Shown piece after piece: positions 23,237-33,084 of a stretch of DNA of 64,000 nucleotides. The number at the start of each line of letters is the position of its first letter. The first letter of the stretch is position 1. This DNA is from Incurvaria masculella (Eukaryota; Arthropoda; Insecta; Lepidoptera; Incurvariidae), in contig OX335642.1 of assembly GCA_946894095.1 (NCBI GenBank), positions 5,095,021 through 5,159,020 of the forward strand, in the 5' to 3' direction. Made by a program: the position numbers and the translations under genes. The notes under the pieces were generated by a model, which was given only the letters and a program-made list of their open reading frames with translations, ran no database searches and had not been told where the DNA came from.

Positions 23237-23879
23237 TTACGTTTTAGGCCATGACCAATCATGACGTGTCTTCAGCAGTAAGCGTTTTCATTTCATATAT
23301 TTTATTTAAACATTTGTAGCCGAATAGATCCGCGGTTTCGAAGCGGTTTTCAGTAAAGAAGAATCCGCAAAGAAACTTTACGAGTTTTAAGAGAGACATT
23401 ACTGTGGACGGAAAACTCGAAAAGTACTTATACATACATAGTTACATACTTACAGCAACCCTCAGTTAATGTAACTAAAGTTATAAGCTACGATAAGTAA
23501 AAATACGATTTTACGAATACGAAACAAAAAATACGAATCTCGTCTTTTGGTGATACACGCATCAGTTGGCACATGAATCACAAGTACGAATATCGGGTAT
23601 CGAACGACTACAAGCCGAACGGCCTCTTCTGCTACGCCCCCGAAACTTCGGTATGATTATCGGAATGCAAACATAATCTGACTTGCAGCGACCAATAAGT
23701 AAAATAGTATTGCACAACACGGGCGGCCAAGCCGGTGCAAAGTTTACGCAACTTGGCAGAACGAGAGACAAGTATCACTTGATTTACGTTATTATTTATT
23801 TTTTATTTAAATCCTCAATTCTCTCGGTCATGGAGTAAGATAATAAACGGAGCGCCTACTTTTAAGTAGGTACGAGTCG

Positions 23880-25105
23880 CCTTCAGAACGTCAAAAAATC
23901 AAAACGACAAAAATTTGCAGACGTCGGTCGTAAAAGTCAGATCGTAATTTTTTTTGTCGTTCTGATTTTTGGGGTTTTGAAATTGAGCATTTATAAAAGG
24001 GACATAAACCATTGCAAAACGAACAAAATGAAATTATATTCAGTCATATTTTTTGACATTCTACAACCAAACATTAAAACGTTTATAATTTCCCGTCATT
24101 CAGAACATCAAAAATCCTAGTCTTTTTTTTTTTTTTTTATGTGACTGGACATGGATGGCTAATACCACAAGTTCCGTCATGGTATTAGCCCAACACACCA
24201 CATGGGAACTAGGTGCCATGCCAGGACCTTCCTTATATTGCACGGCTACATTGAACTGGATGGAAAACACGGACAATTTTCATTGCCGCTTCGACCATCG
24301 TTCATCCAATGCGATGGTACCAACCCGGGCGGGATAAACCCTACCACCTAATAAGTAAGGAAGGGGACCTACAGCTTAAGGTGGAATCCGAACCACGGCC
24401 AGCCTCTCTCAACGGTCGAATGGTCACCCATCCAAGACCAGACCCGACCCAGCGTTGCTTAACTTCGGAGAGCGATCCCCGAAGTGTCGCGCCACTGGGC
24501 CACTGAGGCTGACAGTCACATTACGCTTTAATTTTCGTTATTAATAAATCCTCGCAGAACGTTAAAAATGCAACGCTGCACTCGACAAAGCGCTCTGGTC
24601 AAATGTACTTAAAGCTTGAATTACGTTGAAGCAGCAACCTTTAAACATATATTACTCAGACCGTAGGGATGGTTCTCCAGCCCTATAACAAGCGTGACGT
24701 GCCCAATTAATTTTGAAAAAGGTACGACTCCCCCCCCCCCCCCCTCGACGCCGCCGCTGTCGGCTCCCGCTGTCACTGCTAATGTGCGCTTTAAAACTGA
24801 CTCTCCAGGGCGCAATATAGTTTGACGAAGCCATATTTTTGACGTTCTGCAATGAATTTCCAATCGGAGTTTTTATTTGATGTTAGAATGCTTGGTTGCA
24901 GATCGATAAAAAATCCAAACCGAACATTCAAATATTTTTGAAGTTCTGCAAGGGAGCTGAATTGCATTTTATAATGTTTATTCAGAACGTACAAAATCAG
25001 AAAGAAAAAAATCGACGATCTGATTGTTTGATGTTCTAAAATGGTATTTAAAAAATAAACATTTTTGATGTTCTGAATTTTTGACGTTCTGACGAGACCC
25101 TGTCG
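23880..25105. repeat. Cluster of CAGAACRTCAAAAA-type motifs
   Basis: The motif CAGAACGTCAAAAA or its reverse complement TTTTTGACGTTCTG recurs, in both orientations and with substitutions, near 23884, 23957, 24050, 24102, 24554, 24836, 24937, 24980, 25030, 25064 and 25078. Spacing is irregular and many copies are near-palindromically arranged. The cluster is split by a SINE at 24122-24510, so it is older than that insertion. A poly-C run lies at 24729-24744. Confidence 0.72.
24122..24510 (-). mobile_element. Full-length 5S-headed SINE
   Basis: Minus-strand copy. The T-run at 24122-24139 is its A-tail, followed by the shared 3' end (GACTGGACATGGATGGCTAA on the plus strand) and body. Its 5' head (24424-24500) is 5S rRNA-like: the reverse complement reads CGAAGTTAAGCAACGCTGGG and CTTGGATGGGTGACC, corresponding to box A, the intermediate element and box C of a 5S gene promoter. 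It is expected to be transcribed by RNA polymerase III through that promoter. Confidence 0.85.
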
Positions 25106-25175
25106 GTACGCCGGAAATGGAGACAAACTCAATATCTCTTTCTGTCGTGCTGACATCACAAGGGACTGGAATCAC
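25095..25175 (-). repeat. Core of the 4008-4158 MITE family
   Basis: The reverse complement contains GATGTCAGCACGACAGAAAG and then TTTGTCTCCATTTCCGGCGT, matching the core of the nested MITE at 4080-4135. Ends are degraded. Confidence 0.55.
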
Positions 25176-25893
25176 AAGGGACGTAGGAATTATTTCTCTT
25201 GCCAATGTAATGATGCATTAAAGGACACGACTATTCACTTGTGTTAATACGTACGTGTTCTGTACATGTTCATCTTTAAACTTATTGAAAATATATTTGT
25301 GTATTATTTATTCATTATTATCTTTCATTACTTTAGGTGACAAATCCAGCAAAAATAATCAGAACGAGATACATAGTTGAAAACCGAACACATTTTGATA
25401 TAAAGTCTAAAACATCAGGTCCTATTCTATATATAATAAGTAATAGGTACTATTACAAAAGTACATAATAATTCCATGGAGCCAACAGTGCAACAGATGT
25501 TGTGGAATTTAGTGAATTTTTGAGCTAAGCGAGAAATTTGCGCGCTTTTCCGGATATTTCAACGGCTCGCAGTTCTTATGACGATAGTTTGGTCGCCGTC
25601 GACTGGTCGTCCGGTTCGCATACAGATGCGGCAGGGAATGCGATAGATCGACCGCCAGTATTAAGAGTTCCGTATATGTGGCTACAAGAGGTAAGATTAT
25701 ATTCGAAAATGTAGAAATGGCTGTCTGCCTGTTCACTGAGAACCACTTACCTTAAGTTAATAAGAGGGAAATTGTGAAAGAATAATATAGCTCATATAAA
25801 TAAAGAAAATATATAATATAAATAATATAAATATAAACTATCAAGAAAATAGCTCAGCTAATATGTCCCCCCAATGAGCTTTCGTTTGGTCCC

Positions 25894-26133
25894 AGCGAGC
25901 ATGGAAGGACGGAGGGCGCCATCGAAACTCATTCGTATGGCGGTAGCGGCGCCGCAAGTTGGTGCAAAACATCTTACTGTACTTCATTCATGAATTCGGG
26001 ACGCGTAACATCGAATGTTCGTTGGAACTCGAGAAAATCAGTAGTATGCTAATTCGTAAGCAAACAAACTCACTCGCCCGGCGGCGCCTTACAAATGAGT
26101 TTTGGTGTCTACTGCCGTCCTTCCATGCTCGCT
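25894..26133. mobile_element. MULE-like MITE with 10-bp target duplication, 240 bp
   Basis: Terminal inverted repeats of about 60 bp start AGCGAGCATGGAAGGACGG and end in the reverse complement CCGTCCTTCCATGCTCGCT; the similarity continues through AAACTCATT. Perfect direct repeats GTTTGGTCCC flank it at 25884-25893 and 26134-26143. A 9-10 bp duplication with long inverted repeats is the Mutator/MULE signature. It contains no transposase. Confidence 0.8.
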
Positions 26134-26577
26134 GTTTGGTCCCACTCCGTTGACATTTCGCGCTGATTTCGCGTTGCATTCTCAAGTCATTTGTTTCCCA
26201 TTCTCGTCATTTGGATTCTGCCCGCGAGCGCTTTCGTCATTGGCTCTTTGAACTGACATGACGTTGCGCAACGGATGCGTCTCAGTTCCATCGCTTCGTT
26301 CGATTGTCTATGGCTTGACCTCTGTCGCGGTGGACGTCTAATGGAGATGCGGGTCGATCTGAACGTGAATGCGAGCGATGAGATGTTGGGTCGTGTTGTA
26401 TGGAAGGCGCTGAGGCACGTATCATGGTAGCATTCGAATACTACTATGCAATCAACAGGAACGTGTCAATACCTATACGTAGTCAGTGCGTAGATCATTT
26501 TGGTACGTGACTTCGATTAAGTATTTATTTGAATATGTATTTAAAAAAATCACATTGCATTTTCGGAAAGATTGATC

Positions 26578-26735
26578 CAAGCAAACTATAACTTACTAAC
26601 GCCCGTTTTTACCACCTCCAGCTACAAAAATCCCAAAGTTAGTTTTCGGTTACACCATACTAATATGCCATGTAACCGAAAGTTACTAATCGGATTTCAG
26701 GTAACTGGCGGTTGTGAAAACAGGGGTAAGTACCA
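26578..26735. mobile_element. Foldback MITE (ACTTACTAACGCCCG termini)
   Basis: The left end ACTTACTAACGCCCGTTTTT and the right end GTGAAAACAGGGGTAAGT are imperfect inverted copies. Inner arms (TTTCGGTTACA and TGTAACCGAAA, 26642-26652 and 26671-26681) pair perfectly. Small elements of this type are frequent in Lepidoptera. A similar arrangement, more diverged, may exist at 48896-49050. Confidence 0.55.
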
Positions 26736-27535
26736 TGCAAGTAACATTAGGTCAACGATTTTGAAAATACATAGGTAGTTTGAAAAACTTATTTTATCGC
26801 AGTACTACGCGAGATGTGTGGTGATATGAACATATGGAAATAATCTGGATCTGATCAGACTATAAAGATGGACCGTGCAAAACACCGATAGTAAACCATT
26901 TAAGAGCCTACATTATAAAATGTAAACACATATTATTTACCTATCAAGATGTCTAGGAGAACATATTTGAAAAATGTTACGGCTTTTCACGCGGCGGGAG
27001 GAGACATTCTCTGACGTTTCGAGCCGCAGCAGCAGCACAAATGGGGGTGGATACTAGTCGAGCTTTAGTCGACGATTTTTATCTGATGTGATAGCACAAA
27101 TGGATAGTTCGATTAATTTATCTAGGAAGAGGATTATGCGTGATATAAACTGGCAACACCCACCGTTTTGTACACAAGAACTGTAACTGTCAAACCTCTC
27201 TGACCCTAGCTGTGTTCGCGCAGACTGCTCCGTGCTATTTGGTGCAAGAGAGAGCAAGAAATACAAGACCAACTGGAGATTATACTGCGAATATTGTCGG
27301 AGAGAGTGTAATTATGACTTCGAGTTATCTAAGCCTTATGTGCAACCACACATTTCACTTTCAAAAAACAACTTTCACGAAATTACAAAACTGATCGCCG
27401 TTTGATAAAGTACAGTTAATTTGATCGTTAACTAAACCGGCTGGTTCGATTATCAGCCGATTGGAGCAGCGGTAAAATTAATAAATTAGGAATCGAATAT
27501 ACAAGTTTCGAGCATCGTCGAGGAATTATTATAAG

Positions 27536-27775
27536 GGTTCCGTACCCAAAGGGTGCCAACGGAACCTTATGACTAAGCCTCCGTCCGTCCGTCTGGCAGC
27601 GGGCTGTATCTCATGAACCACAATAGGTAGACAGCAAACATTTTCACATAGTGTGTGTTTTTAGTGCCGTTTTTATTACATTGAAAACAAATACTAATTA
27701 AAGGGTTATTATTACTACATTTTTCGGAATCCTTTGTGCACGAGTCCGACTCGCACTTGGCCGGTTTTTTTAAGT
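27536..27775 (-). repeat. Lepidopteran interspersed repeat (GTGCGAGTCGGACTCG family), minus copy
   Basis: Bounded on the plus strand by AGGGTTCCGTACCCAAAGGG at the left and GAGTCCGACTCGCACTTGGC at the right, with a CCGTCCGTCCGTC microsatellite near the left end. Other copies lie at 42847-43096, 50155-50330 (plus 50556-50690) and 56447-56752. Class unknown to me; no coding sequence. Confidence 0.75.
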
Positions 27776-27779
27776 AACG

Positions 27780-27923
27780 GGACATGCCTTTTATTGCACG
27801 ACTATATTGTGCTGGATGGAAACATGGTCATTTTTCTTTGCCGCTTCGGGCGACCATCTTTCTTCAATGTTTGCGGCCTGACCTGAGCGGTTTTTACGTG
27901 GAATCCTAACCACGAACGACAAA
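27780..27923 (-). mobile_element. SINE body fragment
   Basis: The minus-strand SINE body (plus strand: CTGGATGGAAACATGG, TTGCCGCTTCGGGCGACCAT, TTTTTACGTGGAATCCTAAC) lies directly between the interspersed repeat and the decayed exon copy. The head is missing. Confidence 0.65.
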
Positions 27924-28099
27924 CTTGCTCGCGTGCACCTCCCGCGGCAGCTCGCCGCGGAACTAAGCCCGGCGGGCTTGCCGCCGAGGGGCAGTGTCGG
28001 CACGTCGTGCTGCCAGCCCGTCTTCTTGTCGCGCCTGAAGCCCGGGTTTTCGAAGGCAAACTCTTCCTGAACGCTCCCGGGGTCGCTCATGATCACCAG
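27924..28099 (-). pseudogene. Decayed duplicate of exon 28287-28495
   Basis: Encodes LVIMSDPGSVQEEFAFENPG and continues with the same order as the intact exon (GFRRDKKTGWQHDVPTLPLG). A net 7-base deletion after GGKPAG then destroys the frame. Homology stops before either splice site: the acceptor side is replaced by the element at 28103-28272 and the donor side by a SINE. It therefore looks like a dead tandem exon copy. Confidence 0.78.
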
Positions 28100-28102
28100 G
28101 CC

Positions 28103-28272
28103 CCCTACTACGAACGCTATCGAGCAGGCGCTATCGAGAAGGTGACATCGCCTGTCAAAAATATTGTATGCGTTTGACAGTTTGTATCGAAAGAGCTGTC
28201 GATACTATATGTCAAATGCATACAATATTTTTGATAGGCGATATCGCCTACTCGATGGGGTTCGTAGTAGGG
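28103..28272. mobile_element. 170-bp inverted-repeat element between the two exon copies
   Basis: The termini CCCTACTACGAAC and GTTCGTAGTAGGG are perfect 13-bp inverted repeats. Inner similarity extends about 75 bp per arm (CAAAAATATTGTATGCGTTTG and CAAATGCATACAATATTTTTG). It lies 14 bases beyond the donor of exon 28287-28495, leaving GTTAGT intact. Confidence 0.8.
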
Positions 28273-28286
28273 TCCCAGACACTAAC

Positions 28287-28495
28287 CTCAGCGTGAAGGT
28301 CATCCTTGCTCGCGCGCACCTCCCGCGGCGGCTCGCGGCGGAAGTCGGCCTGCAGCGCGGCGGGCTTGCCGCCGAGAGGCAGTGTCGGCGCGTCGTGCTG
28401 CCAGCCCGCCTTCTCGTCGCGCCTGAATCCCGGGTTGTCGAAGGCGAACTCGTCCTTGACGCTCTCAGGGTCGCTCGTAAACACCAGGTGCTTGC
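28287..28495 (-). CDS. First visible exon of the PDZ-tail gene (209 bp)
   Basis: A strong acceptor (long pyrimidine run, CTCTTTTCGCAG) precedes 28495 and the donor GTTAGTGT follows 28287. It enters with two bases (GC), so the upstream exon must end in phase 1, and it leaves in phase 0. It encodes KHLVFTSDPESVKDEFAFDN, PGFRRDEKAGWQHDAPTLPL and ends ASKDDLHAE, which runs directly into the PDZ exon. I recognise no domain. The acidic/aromatic FDNPGF motif could be a cytoplasmic juxtamembrane or adaptor-binding segment, but no membrane segment is visible. Upstream exons and the start codon were not found in this window. Confidence 0.78.
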
Positions 28496-31400
28496 CTGCG
28501 AAAAGAGACGTTTTTTTCCATTAAAATTCTAATATTGATGACTGGGAAATTTAATTATCCGTGGGCTGCTGTCACGCGAACCTGGGCCTTTTTTCCTCCG
28601 ACAATGGAATAACATATCCCAGCGTGGAAAAGTGAAGCGAGAGGACAGATATTTCTAGCTCCATTACGTAAGATTTGATTTGCAAAGCAGTTTGAAAAAA
28701 AAATCTAGCTGCATGGGAACCAGGCACCAAGTCAGTGCCCTTGATTTGATTGATATCCGATGCTTGTGGAATGAAATCTTGTCCTTTTTCCTAGGAAAAA
28801 ATGCTGTGGGGGCTGAAACTGACACAGTATGAAACGCACATAAAAAGCTTGAGCCATACATATTCGTACTCATTTGAAGTTTTCTTCGGTTCGTTCTGAC
28901 ACACCATCAAGTTGTGTCCGCGGGTCACTGAGCAGTGAGCATTAGTGTTAGTCGAAGCGTTATCCTTCGGCAGACACACGGACTAACAGCAATAAATAGG
29001 AAAAAAACTATCTTGAAAACATTTTGTGAATGCACGTATGATACACCACCGATGCCCGAAACGGCTCCATTGCAAATATAAGGACACGTTTGTGCTTATA
29101 TGATCGGCATGAAGGCCGTCGTCATACCAACACCATACGAGTAAACTTGTACGCAACCACAAGCGACGCGACACGGGGCGTTGTGACCTCTTTGAAAATA
29201 GGGATGCCACATGTATAGACTATGTTATTGCTAAATTCAAACGATGTAGGATTGATTTCTACCTTTACCATTTCTACATGAGGCATTTCACCCGAAGTAG
29301 ATACAAATTCAAAACCCCTTCTGTCATACTGACGACCTTGAAATGATGAGACTTTATCTTTCCAACGTAACGACATGAAGATACGTTAGTCATCTATATG
29401 TGATGTGATGGAAATAAAATAACGATTTTCTTGGCAGTTTAAAAATAAGTTCATGATTCCGAGCTTTCTTTGGAAAACCCCTCAAGCATGTTTTGCGATA
29501 GAATTTTCACAATCGATATTCATCATTTGCTAAATTGGAAACTGAAATATTTCTTCATCAGGACATTTTTTCTTTGTGCATCACACAGAATGTAGTACCT
29601 TTGCGTCTTCTAAAAGATCTACGAATGTATTTTGGCTCTGAATATAGGTACACTAACACAATATTTTTATTACTTAAAAACTATCTTTAAATGTAATTTT
29701 CTTAATGTAATATTGGTGGTTATGGCTGCGTATTATTTGCACATAGTCGTAGGATCAATTATTAAATAATATCTAACTATAAAATTGTTGGCGCCCCTAG
29801 ATAATATACTGTCTACGGGACGGGACTTGTGGCTGCATTCTGTTGTTGGGACGTTAAGATAGTGTGCATACTATCCACGACCGAAGCTTCAATAAAAAAA
29901 AGATATTGTGCGCGATTGAGTGTACAGTGTAAATAATGTCTAGTATCTTTTACTCCGAGGTTGACGTCAATATGACAGAAGGGGATCTCCAATTCGTCTG
30001 TAGTTCCAGTGTAACGACATAAAATACGTGGCTGGGCAACCAAAAGAAAAATCCATTTAACAGATCCTTAACCGACTTACTTCGCTAATTAAATCAAGGT
30101 GTTGGCACAATAGAAGCGATGCAGTTGTTAAAAGAAACGAGATCAAACACGTAACCTTGGCGCAACATCTAGGCCACCACAAGACACAAGAAATGCACTT
30201 GACTAGAGAGTAAGGGGTGTGATCCATCAGTGCGTGTTGTCGGCGCTTCTCGCTATCCGCACGACTGTCATTAAGTAATAATAGATTGTTCGTAATGTTG
30301 CTAACTCGTAGGCTAGCGAGAAAACAGCGTGCGACTGAACGGTGCCATTTCACTTTGCCGCGAAAACGTTTCTTTGCAGAACAGAGTTATCGTTACTTCC
30401 GGAATAGGGATGTGCCCGCGTTGTAAAAAAACGATTAAGATAGTACCGCATTTATGCAGGCTTCAGTTGAATAATTCATTCCACATTCTTGAAGGAGTTC
30501 AATCGGTATCGGAAAATTAATATTTTGTTGAAGTCACGTGACTAATTTTGTATTGAAATAAAAGGACAATGGCAAGAGAATGGGCATGGCCCGTTTCAAA
30601 TATTCCCAAGATTGTGTCACAATGACAATATGGTAAAGTTAATAATTTAAAAACCCTTCGTCGTCAACGAAAATCGAAGAAACTAGCACCAAGACAAAGA
30701 GATTTATAGTTGACTTAAGGACTACCTAAATAAACTGTTTGATTGATTGGCAAAACATGGAAATACCTATTTGGCATTCACCCGCATCTGTCGGAATAGC
30801 AACATCTGGCGAAACTGTGAAACAGACGGTGTTAAAACGATAGGCATGTAAGAAAGTGCAAAATTCGACAGCGGCACGCGACCATAAAGATTTCTACTTG
30901 CACTTTCTTCGCATACATTTCACCCGCACAGTTCACAAAGCAGTAAATATAAATTGTCGAAAGCCGAACGAAATTATGTTTATAAGATAAAAATTTCAAT
31001 GTGGGAATTCGAGTTGGTCACTAAAATATGTTCTAACACTGATTGTACTTGCATTCTATTGCGGCAAATGTAGTGATGAACTGTGCTGTACTGTGGTACA
31101 GTTGATACTACAAAGAAACCCTACAACCCTTCTCAGTTGGACAATCACCAATTCGGAATTCCTAAACGAACTGTTTACAAATCTACATAGGAAATGTCTT
31201 ATACCTAAAACGTCAATTTAGAACCAAGCTAAACCATTCATTAATTCAGCGCATTGAATGCCTAATTAAGATACACTTACATAATGCATGGTAATTATTC
31301 TCTCCATTGTCTCAAGATGACAGCCTGCGAGGCAAGCCATCAAGTTCTCTTGTTTTGCATACCTACGTATGATATGAGCTTGCAGACGACATAGCTTGGG

Positions 31401-33030
31401 AGTTTGCTATGCGAGAAAGACGTCACTTATCGTGTGTCAGATTATACCACTATTATTCTTAAATGGGACTTAATAATAAGTAATTAGACTTAAAATGGGA
31501 CCCCCCAGCATCAAACATACATATTGCAAAGAAATTTAATTCAGGAATTTACGCAATTCGCAAAATTCGTTCGTCAAAGCTGCGAAAACAGTTTACCACT
31601 CTATTCAAAGATTCAAAGATTCAAAGAGTTTATTTGTGATCTTTAGTTTTGTACACTTCTATCACATCGTCAAGGTTTATACACAGGTAAGTATATAATT
31701 CTACAAGTTATTAGCATTCAAATTATTAAATAAAATTTCATTAAGGCACAGTAAGAAATTCAATATAAAAATTAACATTATGCATTAAACATTTAAATTA
31801 AAATCATTCCATCAAAAATTCATAAATCACAATTAAAATTTAAAACATCGGAAAGTATTGTATTAAAGACACTATGACGTATGGACTTATGTTTTGGGGT
31901 AGCAGCGTTACCCCAAAACCCAATACTTGGGAGCGCATTTTTAAAAATCAAATTCAAATTCACGATACAGTTTAGCTTTACTAGCTGGTGAACCGCAGGA
32001 AAACTTCGAAGAGCTTATCTGCCACAGCATCAGGTTCTTTAATAAACTCTCGCCATGCATCGTTGAACCATTTTTTAATAATTTTAAACGGACAATTGTA
32101 CCATTTCTTTCATTCTTTGTGACACTTTTATGCCGGAACGGATATAACTTAATGAGGAGTAGGAATGGGAATGGGAGTCAGTAAGGCGAATGAGGTGTGT
32201 CAAAACGAGTCATTGAAGCAGAGGAAGCGAGTTCTCGGAATGGGGTGCACCCGGAATGACCCATCGCTATTCGTCAAATTGCTTCCTTTTTGGTGGGTAT
32301 TAGTTTGCTTCATTATATTTGGCGTAATAAAGTGAACGTTGTTACAGGGGCTACGAGACGTCAACGGCCGTGCTTCATGGAGTTGTGGTGTGTGGGAGGA
32401 CAACTCGATTGCACATACCAACATTACCACTCGACACAACGAGGCACATTCTGCTCGTTCTCGGCTTAATTTTTCAACGAAATATTACCATCACACTTTC
32501 AACCCCGTAAAGACGAAAATATCCGCCTTTACTGCCAGAAAGCTAATAAATTATTGGGTTTATCCAATTAAGCACCATAGTGTATTCTATACCCTATTCC
32601 CAGATAGATGATCACATAAAGACAGGTTTCTCAAATACAACCGCAACGAATTACATAATCGTTTCAAAAACGTTTGAAATGCGTTTGAAGAACTCTTTGA
32701 TACATCAGAACAGTCAGGGTTCACACAAAATTGCAGAAGCTCTTGTGTCAAGAATGGGCAAGTAAGTACCACCCATATCCAATCACATATTTTCACCATC
32801 ACAAACTTATTCGCCTTATAATACTTTCTAGTTCAAGACTAAGATATGGTGCAACTCGAGTGAAGCCAGGCTTGAATTTGAGCATGCTTACAACGAAATC
32901 CTAGTCGTCTTCGTGAGAAAATGTGGCAACTCGAAAAGCTGACAGGACCTTAGTTTCTGTTATAATAAAACTACCTGACACGGCCAATACATTGACTCCA
33001 GTTAATGCATCATAAACCATTTCCTATCTT
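28496..33030. other. No gene recognised
   Basis: AT-rich DNA, probably the upstream intron of the PDZ-tail gene. It holds two fragments of the 4008-4158 MITE core (29255-29335 reverse, 29945-30020 forward). A possible minus-strand retroposon terminus with ATTCAAAG repeats lies at 31604-31640. A perfect 11-bp hairpin (GTTTTGGGGTA / TACCCCAAAAC) lies at 31891-31919. Confidence 0.35.
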
Positions 33031-33084
33031 TGAGCGGCTCGTAACCTAGTGGCGTGGGGACTCGCCTTCATACCAGAGGTCTGC
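33031..33084 (+). mobile_element. tRNA-headed SINE, 5' fragment
   Basis: CGGCTCGTAACCTAGTGGCG then GGGGACT and ATACCAGAGG match the head of the SINE at 46795. Only this first ~50 bp is present. DNA from 33085 to 37850 is AT-rich with no recognisable gene. Confidence 0.55.

Noticed and set aside
24424..24500. Genuine 5S rRNA gene
   Set aside because: Only part of 5S is present, it continues into the SINE body and A-tail, and the 5' part of 5S is missing or diverged.
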